Shown piece by piece: positions 1 through 11,489 of a stretch of 64,000 bases of DNA. Both the position numbers and the translations under genes were made by a program. This stretch comes from Batillaria attramentaria (Eukaryota > Mollusca > Gastropoda > Batillariidae): contig JACVVK020000221.1 in NCBI GenBank assembly GCA_018292915.2, positions 496,001 to 560,000 on the forward strand. Direction: 5' to 3'. The notes under the pieces are model-generated. The model was not told the origin of the DNA and ran no database searches. It saw only the letters and a list, made by a program, of their open reading frames with translations. Each line of letters begins with the position of its first letter. Position 1 is the first letter of the stretch.

Positions 1-660
1 TGACCAGCTTTGAACCCAGAGGGATCCTCAGTGGCGCAGGTGATGGCAGGCTGTCTTCAGAGTGAAAGTATGCGTGTTTCTGAATCAGAGACATACATAA
101 CATGTCTCTGTCTGAATGGACAGATCTATTATTACATTCAATTCTAGAGCACGGGTGTGTATGCTTTTGTAATCGTCTCTTATTCCGCCACAAGGCAGGT
201 ACGTGATCGTCTGCACCGTGCAATAATACTTGCCCGTAGAGTGCAACACCTTGGCCACTCTCTGGGGCACAGAGTTTTTCAGTGGAAAGTACCTCTGTGC
301 ACAGTGGGGAAATGGCGCTCACTGCGCTACCGTGACGGGCCTTAATTGTCTCGGTGCTCTCAAACACAAGGTCGCGCACTATGTCATCCTTGACCATCTT
401 TGAACCCAGAGGGATCCTCAATGGCGCAAGTGATGGCAGGCTGTCTTCAGAGTGAAAGTAGGCGTGTTTCTGAATCAGAGACATACATAACATGTCTCTG
501 TCTGAATGGACAGATCTATTATTACATTCAGTCCTAGAGCACGGGTGTGTATGCTTTTGTAATCGTCTCTTATTCCACCACAAGGCAGGTACGTGATCGT
601 CTGCACCGTGCAATAATACTTGCCTGTAGAGTGCAACACCCTTGCCTGTCAGAGTGCAAC
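1..660. repeat. Tandem duplication, period 390 bp
   Basis: Bases 1-250 recur at 391-640 with few changes (shared TTTGAACCCAGAGGGATCCT and others). The window edge cuts the array, so more copies may lie to the left. Confidence 0.85.
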
Positions 661-1215
661 CCCCTTGCCGTTTACTCACATCCTGTTGGATCAGTGTACC
701 ACGTAAACAGTGCCATCAAAGCGCAACAATAATTGTCCGCTGGCAAAGATTTTGCCCAAACGAAAAGTGGTCGGATATTCAAGACTTCGTTTCAAATCGA
801 ATCATATGACACACAAGTCTCTGCTTTTCTAAAAAAAAAATCGCCATTTTTGAAAATGGCGCTGGCTGTAAGCAGTCACATTTTCACGACCCGCCGAAAA
901 GGGACTGCACTCTGGAGTCTACACCTTGGCCTGTCAGAGTGCAACCCCCTTGCCGTTTACTCACATCCTGAACATTGGATCAGTGTACCACGTAAACAGT
1001 GCCATCAAAGCGCAACAATAATTGTCCGCTGGCAAAGATTTTGCCCAAACGAAAAGTGGTTGGATATTCAAGACTTCGTTTCAAATCGAATCATATGACA
1101 CACAAGTCTCTGCTTTTCTAAAAAAAAAAATCGCCATTTTTGAAAATGGCGCTGGCTGTAAGCAGTCACATTTTCACGACCCGCCGAAAAGGGACTGCAC
1201 TCTGGAGTCTAGTTT
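641..1215. repeat. Tandem duplication, period about 287 bp
   Basis: CTGTCAGAGTGCAACCCCCT at 646 and 931, and AATTGTCCGCTGGCAAAGAT at 731 and 1020, mark two near-identical copies; the second has a small insertion. Confidence 0.85.
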
Positions 1216-2242
1216 TCAGTTCCAGCGACAGGCCGCTGAGGTGTGTTGTTTTACTGTCGTTTTTTCAAGTCTTGAAAATCGTGGGTCACAATGACGTACA
1301 GCCCCAAAATCTCTGCGTCATATGCTGAAATCTCTGCGTAAACGACGCACATATGTGCGTTTAAGGAACACTGCATGTACGCAGTAGGTCCTAAGCGCTG
1401 TACGCAATGACGGAAATCAAAGCAGGTGCCGTCGACGACACAGAGGCAGCATAAGGGTAAATCAGTGTTACACACCAGCAGAAACAAATAGGTGTTGTGA
1501 TATTTTTACTATTGTTTTCTGGCCCTTTTCTCGCCCACCGTTTCATGTCATTTCATTTGTTAAAAAAAAAAAAAATTCCCTGCGCCGTGTATGTCAGTAC
1601 GTCTGCAGAGTTACCTTTTGTTTGTTGAAGATAAGTCCCATTTGTTTGTGTCCTGAGGAAGGCGAAAGCCGAAACGTTGACCCGTGCCGTCCTTTGTGAA
1701 AGTGGTTTCTGCCCCTTTCATGTCGCTTTTATTTGCTTAAAATGCAGAATGCTCATAGAAACCAACTTAGATACACACACGAACACACGCATAGGTAACA
1801 TGTATGCAGTGTACCAAACTGCACGTTATGTGGGGGGGGGGGGGGGGGGCAGCAGATCTACTAATTATCAGTTTTCAATGGATGGGTTTTAAGACAGCGT
1901 TTGAAAGTGGCACTGGATTCTGCGTGTCCTAGTGGCTTGGGGAGCTGATTCCATAGGGTTTTTATTTTTATATATATATCCAAACGCTTTGGAGGTAATT
2001 ATTGCCAGTGACTGAGTGACTGGTGCCTTGATTGAATACGACTGATTGACAGAATGTTGCTTTAGACGCGTAGAACTGGTGTCTGAAAGATCAGGGAACT
2101 GTCAGTTGCAACCTGACTCTAGGGACATGGATGTATACCACACATCTTTTCCAGGTGGTACTTTGGTGGTCTGTTTTACTGGAGACACCAGCTTATGCTC
2201 AGTTACTTGATGACTGTAGGTTTTACTGTTTGATGCCAGCGC
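1216..2242. other. Intergenic, no gene seen
   Basis: Non-coding. Contains a hammerhead-like core at 1653-1672 (CTGAGGA AGGCGAAAGCC GAA, in parts), an A13 tract and a G18 tract (1832-1849). Nothing else stands out. Confidence 0.3.
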
Positions 2243-2243
2243 C

Positions 2244-2257
<14 letters not shown>

Positions 2258-2291
<34 letters not shown>

Positions 2292-2367
2292 AGGAGGAAC
2301 CACGAACTGTATACTGTCGTACCTGTTGACTCGGATCTATACAAGTGCATCAGTTTCATAGGCTTCT

Positions 2368-2411
<44 letters not shown>
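2258..2411. repeat. (TG)n arrays with adjacent (GC)n
   Basis: Two arrays, 2258-2289 (preceded by alternating GC) and 2371-2411. Confidence 0.95.
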
Positions 2412-2412
<1 letters not shown>

Positions 2413-2945
2413 GGGTCAGGTCTAACAACTGAACAGTACAAGGCGATCATTGTTAACAGCGTAACCCCAGTCCCTGGGGCCCGGGTATTTGTGGCCGTCG
2501 GCTACTTCCCAGGCTATCAAGGTAAAACAGCAAAAACTCCATACCCGATACCTCCATACAACCTTTTTGTTCAAACTAACGTGTGTAACAAAGTGAGCAT
2601 GTGTTATGTCGTATGTCGTCTGACTGTCTCTCTGTCGTCTGTCTGCGTGCAACAAACTTTAGGAAGTATGCATACTAGAAACGCCAAATTTGGCACAGTG
2701 GTAGCCGGTGACAAGGCACTTTCGAGCATATCCATTCAGCGACCTCTTTTCAGTTCAGGTCAAGGTCACGAGGTCGTGATGAATCTTCCCAAAATTCACT
2801 GATGTTTTCTCATTAATTACTCAGCAACAGCAGCTATCACACAACCCAGACTTGGCACATTTACAGTTGGCATTAGTGAACGGCATTTTTTTTTTTTTGG
2901 TTTGCTCACGTGTGTAACAACGGGAGTCTATGTACTAACCCGCCG

Positions 2946-3015
<70 letters not shown>
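2946..3015. repeat. (TG)n microsatellite
   Basis: About 35 dinucleotide units. Confidence 0.95.
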
Positions 3016-3018
<3 letters not shown>

Positions 3019-3068
3019 CGCGCGCGCAGTAAATGTATAGAAAACCTTAACATTAGCATTTTCTTGGG

Positions 3069-3560
3069 AACTACAAACACCAGAGGCACCAAATCTTACA
3101 AGATGATAGACAACCACAAGACCTATCCAGGGATTTCAATTTCAATGACCTCGGCTGGAGGTCAAGGTCACAGGAATAGAATGCAAAATATTAATCTATT
3201 TGCATTTTCTCTGATGTAACACAGGCTAGGGTCACGAAATCTGGCATTATGATTGGCAGTGGTAAGGGCTTTCCAAACATACCCTTTCGGGTGACCTTGC
3301 CCACAGGTTAAGTTCATAGGGGTCACAATGACAATTTCAGATCTAAAAACTTAACGTTGGTATTTTCTCGCGAACTACAAACGCCCGAGGCACCAAATCT
3401 TACAAGATGATAGAAACCACAAGACTTATCCAGAGATTTCATTTTCAATGACCTCTGCTGGAAGTCGAGGTCACAGGAACAGAATGCAAAATTTTCTCTT
3501 ATGTAACAAAGGTCAGGGTCACGAAATCTGGCATGATGATAGGCAGTGGTACCAGTGTCA
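3069..3560. repeat. Tandem duplication, period 304 bp
   Basis: AACTACAAAC...GAGGCACCAAATCTTACAAG at 3069 and 3373, each followed by GTCAC-rich sequence and TAGGGTCACGAAATCTGGCA or a close variant. A related piece (GGAACTAGAAACACTCGAAG) lies in a TMC intron at 32354, so the unit is also dispersed. Confidence 0.75.
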
Positions 3561-4099
3561 TTCACACGTGAGCCTTGATGGCTTTGCCTTTTTTTTTTCT
3601 TTTTTTTTGATGCCGAGGTCTGCCAAGGTCACAGGGATTGGGTCAGTGAAGGTTTCGGCAAAGACCTTGGCATCAGAAAGACGCGTCACTCCTGCCCTCG
3701 TAAGAGAGACATATAGCGGGACAACGCGAAGAGTTGTCTGCCCGCATTAGCGCGCATCCTAGATCTGGCCCCTATAGTGATAGCATGGCGGAAAGTGGAA
3801 AGCGATCACAAAAGCCGGGCTTGCAATTGTGTTCTGCGCTGAATTGTTCAAATAACAGACAAATATAAACGGGGAAATACTTCTTTTGGTATTCCTGTTG
3901 AAAAACAACCATTTTTTTTCTTCGCTTTCTTGTTAAAAAAAAGAAGACCTCAAGTGGTACGTGTGCATGCAGTGTAAACAAACAGTAAACACACGCGGCT
4001 GACGCAGATACAGCCTAATTTTTGTTGTTTTTCTTCCGGACAACTTTACAAATCACGGTGACTTAAACTGTGCTAGCGTCTACCTGCATCTAAATTCAC

Positions 4100-4100
<1 letters not shown>

Positions 4101-4163
<63 letters not shown>
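4101..4163. repeat. (CA)n microsatellite
   Basis: About 31 units; first of two arrays in the duplicated part of transposon copy E1. Confidence 0.95.
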
Positions 4164-4165
<2 letters not shown>

Positions 4166-4435
4166 GTTGTCACTCATACGGCGGCAGGTACGTTCATCGG
4201 CACTTTTTCCAGTAAGTTCACATACTGTTGGGGGGAAATCTGTAGGTATGTACAGAACTCTTTTTTTAAAAATCAAGAGGTTTGCATGCAGTGTAAACAA
4301 ACAGCAGTAAACACACGTGGCAGGCGCACACATCGGGTTTTGGTGTTGTTTTTGTCGTTTTGTTGGCGGTGGTGTTTTTTTTTAACTTTACAAATAACGT
4401 TGACTTGAACTGTGCTAGCGGCACGTTGCACTGAT

Positions 4436-4446
4436 ACACACACACA

Positions 4447-4510
<64 letters not shown>
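4436..4510. repeat. (CA)n microsatellite
   Basis: Second array of the duplicated segment. Confidence 0.95.
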
Positions 4511-4513
<3 letters not shown>

Positions 4514-4849
4514 CAAAATCATCCGGCTGAACTTCATTCTAACCATTGTAAAACCATATCACAACATAGATTCTGCTGGATCGTCGGTCGCAGATATGAT
4601 TAATGCTGAGTTAGCAGGAAGTATTCAGCGGATGCGTCCATCTTTGGATCTCTCGCACATTCGATCTTTCTGTGTTCCGTACTAGTTTTACTTGAACACA
4701 TCGAACGAAATGCACTACGTAGCCTACGTACAGCAGTGAAAGCCAAACTAGATCCGGAACTTTGAAAGTACTTATGTTTTCCATAGGCCTAAAACACATG
4801 CGAAATATATGGGGGAGACCACCTGTCAGTCGCTGACATCTTCGTTTTT

Positions 4850-4877
4850 AAGTTGTTTCTCTATAGAGAAACAACTT
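4850..4877. repeat. 28-bp perfect palindrome
   Basis: AAGTTGTTTCTC, TATA, GAGAAACAACTT. It is followed by TTATGAGACGGGGC. A related hairpin is at 7372-7403. Confidence 0.85.
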
Positions 4878-5057
4878 TATGAGACGGGGCAGATTTTGCT
4901 GCGCGCAGCAGCAAGTTTCAGTGATACAAAACAAGACTGTGACGTTTCTCCACACAATAATACTTTCACGCACATAGTGACGTAACGAAACCTGCGTCAT
5001 AGACACTTGACGTGCACACTATGCTGCTGCGTTCTTTTTGGCGGGAGTTGTGAGACG

Positions 5058-5058
5058 T

Positions 5059-5117
<59 letters not shown>
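5058..5117. repeat. (TG)n microsatellite
   Basis: Follows the GTGACGT...CTGCGTCAT repeat; the copy at 7599 is in the same relative place. Confidence 0.95.
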
Positions 5118-5118
<1 letters not shown>

Positions 5119-5662
5119 ACGGATGTAATGATGATGGCTATCTCCTAAACCACCTCGATGGAGGCCTTTTTACTTTGAGATAAAATGGGAAATCACCTTC
5201 TCCAGACCTACCTTTCACGATTTTTAGCCTGCCGCATTTTCAGAAGAGTTATCGCCGATTTTTAAAAAAATCGGTCGTGTTACGAATTTTTTCGAAAAAG
5301 TTGTTCAAATTCCTTCATTTTCTAGACTTTGGAAGTTCACCCAATCACACTGCCTGTATTCGTGCTACAGCTCTGTAGCTCTGACTGGTTTTGTGTAAAA
5401 AAAAATATTTTCGAGGTAGGGGTGGTTTGCACATAAGATCAAATATCTATGAAAAGACTACTGCAAATTACTTATCATTCCGGCGTTTTTGTCTAGTGTG
5501 ACAACTGCACATATGACAGGAACTACTGCACTATTATAGCTTTAGCATTTAGAATAACTGAACTTTTAGATAAACATAACGTTTTCAAGTTTCTGCGAAA
5601 AGCACCGGTCAAAAGAGTTCCAAATTTTCGATTTCATAAGTACAATACAAGGTATTCTAGTC

Positions 5663-5950
5663 CATGTTTCACCAGCCCTCTAGATCTTCCAGATTTTATG
5701 TAAAAATTAATTCAGCCAGGGAAGTCACAAAAGCAACAGGGAAATTACAAGACATGCACAAGCATCATCTGTCATACCACCAGTGTGAAGCTGACTCCAA
5801 ACGCTTAGTTCCCAGACAAAATAAGCAAGTATCGTCACTGCCTCCGACATTTCACCAGCCCTCTAGATCTTCCAGATTTCATGTGAAAAATAATTCAATC
5901 GGGGAAGCCACAAAGCCAACAGGGAAATCACAAGACATAAACAAGCTTCC
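5663..5950. repeat. Tandem duplication, period about 184 bp
   Basis: TTTCACCAGCCCTCTAGATC at 5667 and 5850 starts two copies of about 100 bp. Nearby a GAGGCTGACGTCAAA(A)TGTTTAG motif is repeated at about 5970 and 6040. Confidence 0.75.
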
Positions 5951-6103
5951 TCAGACGATCGCAGTGCTAGAGGCTGACGTCAAAATGTTTAGTTCGCGGA
6001 ACTGACGTCATCTCTCCGTCTGTGTATGACGACCTGCCTGAGGCTGACGTCAAATGTTTAGTTCACGGAACTGACGTCTCTCTTTCTCTCTCTCTCTCTC
6101 TCT

Positions 6104-6268
6104 GGGGAGCCAGGGTAGCCGAATGGCAGAGCGTTGGACTTTCAATGCTCGGGTCGAGAGTTCGAATCCCGGCTTGGGCCAAATATTTGTGCTGGCCTTT
6201 CTCTCGTTGCCCCGTCTTTGATATCACCCTTACGTGGTGGAAAAGGACGTTAAACTCCTAAACACCCA

Positions 6269-6276
<8 letters not shown>
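6104..6276 (+). mobile_element. tRNA-derived SINE, family 1
   Basis: GGGGAGCCAGGGTAGCCGAA head (A box), GGTCGAGAGTTCGAATCC (B box), shared tail with TTTGATATCACCC and AAAAGGACGTTAAA, ending (CACC)n. Inserted in a (CT)n tract, inside transposon copy E1. Confidence 0.85.
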
Positions 6277-6299
<23 letters not shown>

Positions 6300-7371
6300 G
6301 CTCTCCCCCCACCCGGCCCCACCCCCAGTCACGTGACTAATCGGTCGAGGTCGTAGAGGATCTAGTGTCATTGGTAGAACATGGAGAGGGGAGAACCGGC
6401 AACAATAACAACAAAACAGACAAAATAAAATGAAATTTGGAGAAACAACTTTGTAGGACGGGGCCGTTCCTCCTTGTTGTTTATTTTGTTAAAATGTTTT
6501 ACGGCGGCTAGTGTAGGGTTGGGTCAAACAAACAGAGACTTTTTACAAGCATGCGGATTCTATACTAAATTTACGCCAGTCACACGTCGTGGATGCGGCG
6601 ATTTTGGTTTTCACGTGTGATGCTGTGTGTTATGTTTGGGAGAAAACATAATCTTGGCTCCAACTTCTATACCGATCTTGGCTCCAGCTTCGATATCGTA
6701 GGCATACCTACCTCTATTTTTCAAGGGGGAAATCTAAAGAAAGGTTTTCCCGTTCCTGGTGTTCGCTTCTGACAGCAATTCGACACCATTGCACGCCCGA
6801 ATTTTTGCGTGCTTTCTGGCTTTCTGCCATACTGCCATTATTGCGTAGATCTGCGGGATGCGCGCTAATGCGCGCAGACAACTCTTACGCGTTGTCCCTC
6901 AAAGGGAGGTAAGTGAACTATCTTTATGTTTCCAAGATCTTTGGTTTCGGGAATAACTGGTTTTGCAGAACCGGCATTTGCCTTTTGCATTACTGTTGTT
7001 ATATCAGGCCACTGCAGATTTAACAATACTATGGAACCTGGTTACGCAGTTTTGATTGTTTTCCTTGCAGTTCTTCTTCTTCATGAACACGAATGACCAC
7101 AAGGTTATGAAGATGTTCACAGAGAACTACAACATACTCGCGGGACCAGGCAGAGTGGATGTGCAAGGAAGAAGATCGCCAACTTCTGACGCGTCCTAGA
7201 CCTCAGTATTCTAGTCAAAGACTGCATAGAATAGAAGGTAGTAGGAATAGAAAGAAGGTCCTTTGCTAAAGTCTCAAGATCTGGTACACTGGGTCTTGAT
7301 CTCAGTTCTGCTCCGGCTGTGTTGCTGTTCAAGTTCGCATTGCCGCGTCACATTATTTTCTTTTGTCTTTT

Positions 7372-7403
7372 TATGTTGTTTCCATAGTAATGGAAACAAC
7401 ATA
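7372..7403. repeat. Hairpin, 14-bp arms with 4-base loop
   Basis: TATGTTGTTTCCAT, AGTA, ATGGAAACAACATA. It is followed by ATAGGACGGGCT, as in the palindrome at 4850; both lead after about 130 bp to TGACGTAA...AAACCTGCGTCAT. Confidence 0.85.
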
Positions 7404-7595
7404 ATAGGACGGGCTAAAATTTCCACGTTCATAGGCAAGCATCTGTGGTACAAACGCACGTCACTGCCGATCTCCCGCAGAGACGATTTTGCAAGTGTAA
7501 CTCTGACAATGACGTAAGAAAACCTGCGTCATCGATGCTGGCATGTATGCTGTTCCGAACGCACTTCTCCTCCTCAGTGAGTGCCGTCTGTGTGG

Positions 7596-7598
<3 letters not shown>

Positions 7599-7655
<57 letters not shown>
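7599..7655. repeat. (TG)n microsatellite
   Basis: Pure array, same context as 5058. Confidence 0.95.
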
Positions 7656-7659
<4 letters not shown>

Positions 7660-7674
7660 TGTGTCCGGGCCCGT

Positions 7675-8265
7675 TTCTTCGAAAATACTCAACCGAATGG
7701 CTTCAAATTTGGGGTATCCAAATAAATCAAAATGTTACATTAGACGATTCAAGCGTGTGATGATTGCTTACGTGATTTGGGAGTTATCGCCCTTTTGAGA
7801 CAAGTTGGTTGTCTTTCGTGTACAGGCGTAATATTTACTTAAATCACTCAATTTTTTGGCAGTAGATAGCTTGAATACGGACTCTGAACAGAGTCACTAC
7901 TAGAAAATGGTCGCTCTTATAGTTTTCATGTAAACCGAGCCTGAATTGACATTGCATGTGAACCCAGTTCAGATGCCTATTTCTCCAAAAATACCGAACC
8001 GATCGATTTCAAATTTGGGGTTTCTAAATGAATCAAGATTGTTGAATAGAAGGCCCGGTCCAGATACGATTGCACACATGATTTGCGAGTTATCGCCCTT
8101 TTCAGAAAAAGTGGCTTTCTGGCGTTTAAAGGCGTAATATTTACCTAAACCACTCCATATTTTGGACATAGATAGCATGAATACGGACTCTCAACTAAGT
8201 GAATTTTGGAGGTTGTCGCTTTTATACTTTTGGCGTAAGCCGTACCTGATGAAAGTGCTGGTGAA
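7675..8265. repeat. Tandem duplication, period about 295 bp
   Basis: Two diverged copies share GATTTCAAATTTGGGGTTTC, GAGTTATCGCCCTTTT, AGGCGTAATATTTAC and GAATACGGACTCT in the same order (from 7676 and 7975). Confidence 0.8.
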
Positions 8266-8577
8266 CACACTTTAGATCTCAAAATCGCTCCTACTATACA
8301 TAGATAATGAGCCTGGGGTGCCATAAAAAATATACAAAAAAATTAGAAAAATTCACTGCAGCCGTTATCGTCAGTTGACTCGAAAATTTGTACTCACAGC
8401 ACATTTCCTCTGCAAGCCACACGCCTCACAAACATCGAAGAAGAGACGCACGCGCACTGACGTAAAGTAAGTGCGTCATGTTTGATTGACGTGATGCTGT
8501 TTTTTCTTGGGGGTGTCTCGCCACTTTCTTTCGGAATTCCTCTGTTTGGAGACGTGGTGTTGTATTTTACTTATGCT

Positions 8578-8726
8578 ATGTCGCCATCATCGTGCACTCG
8601 CAGAGATGATACGGGATACAACAGACTACAACTCCAATACTTTATGAACAGAATATGCGCGGAGAACAAATTCATGAAAGAAGAAGAATCCAGAACGCTG
8701 TGCAGGGCTGCTTACGAACTGAACAG
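8578..8726 (+). other. Possible orphan first exon
   Basis: An ATG at 8578 opens MSPSSCTRRDDTGYNRLQLQ...ESRTLCRAAYELN and ends AACAG|GTAAGA, a strong donor in phase 2. That is the same phase as both TMC N-terminal modules, so it could in principle be a third, distal start of the TMC gene. The codons up to the donor look protein-like, but the upstream bases (8445-8520) belong to a dispersed repeat and there is no family match. Confidence 0.2.
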
Positions 8727-8949
8727 GTAAGATCTAGAACATTCCTCAACTTACTGGAAGGCTCGAAATCTCTCCAAGGTGACGTAATCTACTGACGTTA
8801 CTGCACCAGCATGTTCTGGGATGGTCTAGAAATTATTTTGCATCGAAATGCAGTATCTTTTCGCAAGAGTCTCTACAACTTGACATGTGGAAAGCGGGAA
8901 TTTCAGTGGGTTTCGTTTTTGCCACTGACTCACACTCAGAAGCATAATG

Positions 8950-9890
8950 CAAAGATCTTGGAAACATAAAGATAGTTCACTTACCTCCCTTTGAGGGACA
9001 ACGCGTAAGAGTTGTAGCGCGCATCCCGCAGATCTACGCAGTTGTTTGACCCAACCCTACACTAGCCGCCGTAAAACATTTTAAGAAAATAAACAAAAAC
9101 GAAGATGTCAGCGACTGACAGGTGGTCTCCCCCCATATATTTCGCATGTGTTTTAGGCCTATGGAAAACATAAGTACTCTCAAAGTTCCGGAGGACGAAC
9201 GAAAGATCTAGTTTGGCTTTCACTGCTGTACGTAGGCTACGCAGTGCATTTCGTTCGATGTGTTCAAGTAAAACTAGTACGGAACACAGAAAGATCGAAT
9301 GTGCGAGAGATCCAAAGATGGACGCATCCGCTGAATACTTCCTGCTAACTCAGCATTAATCATATCTGCGACCGACGATCCAGCAGATTCTATGTTGTGA
9401 TATGGTTTTACAATGGTTAGAATGAAGTTCAGCCGGATGATTTTGTTCTGTGTGTGTGTTCTGAATTTAGATGCAGGTAGACGCTAGCACAATTTAAGTC
9501 ACCGTGATTTGTAAAGTTGTCAGGGAAAAAAATTACGCTGTATCTGCGTCAGCCGCGTGTGTTTACTGTTAGTTTACACTGCATGCACACGTACCACTTG
9601 AGGTCTTTTTTTTTTTTTTTCACAAGAAAGCGAAAAAAAAAATGTTTGTTTTTCAACAAGAATACCAAAAGAAGTATTTCCCCGTTTATATTTGTCTGTT
9701 ATTTGAACAATTCGGCGCAGAACACAATTGCATGCTTTTGTGATCGCTTTCCACTTTCCGCCATGCTGTCACTATAGGGGCCAGATCTAGTATGCGCGCT
9801 AATGCGGGCAGACAACTCTTCGCGTTGTCCCGCTATATGTCTCTCTTACGAGGGCAGGAGTGACGCGTCTTTCTGATTCCAAGGTCTTTG
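8950..9890 (-). mobile_element. Inverted-repeat DNA transposon copy E2 (941 bp)
   Basis: Same family as 3659-6943 in the opposite orientation. Ends are CAAAGATCTTGGAAACAT and, reversed, CAAAGACCTTGGAATCAG. It is flanked by the perfect 7-bp direct repeat CATAATG (8943-8949, 9891-9897). Its left part matches 6476-6943 reversed and its right part matches 3659-4845 reversed. Non-coding. Confidence 0.8.
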
Positions 9891-10518
9891 CATAATGTGT
9901 GTGTGTGTGTGTGTGTGTAGGGGGAGGGGGGGGGGTGCGTGCGTCCGCGGGCAAGCGCGCGTCTAAGGCGAGAGAGAGAGAGAGGGGGTCTCTTCTCCGA
10001 TACCAGTAAGCAATCGTCTGTCAGTCAGGTCTGCGGGAAGTAACTCTGTCAAAGGGGAACGACTTTATTACAAGAATTCATTCACCCATGTAGAACCTCG
10101 CATACGCCAACAAGTTGTGACGTCAACCAGCTAGGCGAGCTCACACGACCTCATGTGTTTGGGTTTTTGCAAGTGCATAGAGGCACGATAAGGGTTTTCA
10201 GTACTTTCTTTATGTCAGCATGCTTGATGTCAGAGAGCTTGCGTTCCGGCGTGTGCGCGCGGGCTGCATACATGACACAACGACTACGACTGTGACTACA
10301 GCAGGTCATTGAATGGAAACAACATATTGGGCTGGTGGCCATCTTGTTTTTTTTTTTGGTTGACTTTTTACCATAAAGTTGTTTTTGCTTCCACGTTCGA
10401 GTCTGTCTTCAAGTTCTGACTTTTGTACCCATTGTTTGAACTCGTCTGTCAGAGCCGAGAGAGTGGAAACTTCGTTGAAGAAATGGAAACACTATCGGAT
10501 AGTCAGTGTCACAAAGAC

Positions 10519-10640
10519 AGGGGATTTGGTCTAGTGGTCATAGTTAAGGCACCCGGATTCGGATCCTGAGCTGCCTGGTTCGAGTCCCCGGTCATGGTGG
10601 GCAGGGATTTGATTTTTCCACCAAATCGAGTCAAATTACG
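10519..10640 (+). mobile_element. tRNA-headed SINE fragment, other family
   Basis: TTTGGTCTAGTGGTCATAG (A-box-like) and TGGTTCGAGTCCCC (B box) spaced as in a tRNA, but followed by a non-tRNA body and without a foldable acceptor stem, so a SINE head rather than a tRNA gene. Confidence 0.5.
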
Positions 10641-10678
10641 TACAGACTCGTTTGTGATGCCTGTCTCGCCTTCGTGTA

Positions 10679-10845
10679 TATGTTACAGTCAAAGCTGGAA
10701 ATTCAGTAGTCATTCTCCGGGAATGCCTGACGGTCAAAATGACAATCAGGCAAACCCAGTAAATCAGAGGCTTCCATTTTCAGTCATTCTCTGGGAATGC
10801 CTGAAATTTTAGAAATGACTAATTTCCAGCTTTGACTGTAACATA
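10679..10845. mobile_element. Small TA-flanked MITE
   Basis: A 25-bp perfect terminal inverted repeat (starts TATGTTACAGTCAAAGCT at 10679, reversed at 10821-10845), with TA at both edges, suits a Tc1/mariner-type non-autonomous element. It has an internal direct repeat of GGGAATGCCTGA. Length 167 bp. Confidence 0.7.
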
Positions 10846-11428
10846 TGCATGCACGCCGCGCCGGCACAACTTTGAACTCAGTCAGTGACATCATGCAAGT
10901 TCGAGTCAGCGGTGTGCACGATAAAAATCCCATTCCACTGAAACGGGAGGAGCCGGCGCGGAATGGAAAACACCAATACGACAATAATGGTCAAAATCGG
11001 TGATGACCGTGGTCGTCACAATGGAAGAACAGGAACAAAGAAAGAACAGAAACAACTTGAAACAAACACGGCACCCTGACTGCCGGAACTGAACTTGACA
11101 AGCCCCAAACTACCTCAGTCTCGAATTCACTCACTGCGGCTACTAAACTCGCAAACACCGTCTGCCGGCTCACTACTGACTGATTCGATCAGTCCAGTCA
11201 GACTGCGGAGCCTCTCATATGACGTATCCTTGATTGTTGGACACACTCGCACCCGCTGTGCTATAGCGGCTCCTCCTATAATATTTATAATGCAGGGGAG
11301 GTCACTCAGCTTCCCTGAACGTTCCCAAACAAAACGAACGGCTTTCCGCGATGGCCCGACGGCAGCCCAACCTCCAAAAGTTGTTTTGTCAGTTTCTGCC
11401 CGATCGGGAAGCGTGACAAGCATCGAAA

Positions 11429-11489
11429 ATGGCTACAGCGGGGGGCAGTGCTGAAATATTAGCTGTCCCCGAAGACTCGGACGGCGGTC
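11429..11489 (+). CDS. TMC: TMC isoform A, first coding exon
   Basis: ATG at 11429 in a fair context (gaaaATGGCT) opens 20 codons ([20 protein letters not shown] and one Gly more) and ends one base into a codon at a strong donor, C|GTAAGTG at 11490. The phase-1 end matches the phase of the next exon exactly. This short acidic N-terminus would be cytoplasmic. The start is inferred; upstream 5' UTR exons are possible. Confidence 0.7.

Larger units (their letters stand above)
3659..6943 (+). mobile_element. Inverted-repeat DNA transposon copy E1 with nested insertions
   Basis: The left end is CAAAGACCTTGGCATCAG and the right end (reverse complement) CAAAGATCTTGGAAACAT. Both are flanked by the same 7 bp, GTTTCGG (3652-3658 and 6944-6950). 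Subterminal GGGACAACGCG...AGAGTTGT and the palindromic GCGCGCATTAGCGCGC-type block occur at both ends. Compared with the short copy at 8950-9890 it carries extra DNA at about 4850-6476 (hairpin element, (TG)n, tandem repeats, a SINE) and about 6530-6842, plus an internal 330-bp duplication with (CA)n arrays (3960-4510). No transposase frame remains. Confidence 0.75.

Noticed and set aside
4266..4509. Open frames made of Cys-Val or Thr-His repeats (also near 2374, 7543, 14133, 22460, 44448, 58801 and elsewhere)
   Set aside because: They are translations of (TG)n/(CA)n microsatellites with no flanking coding signal.
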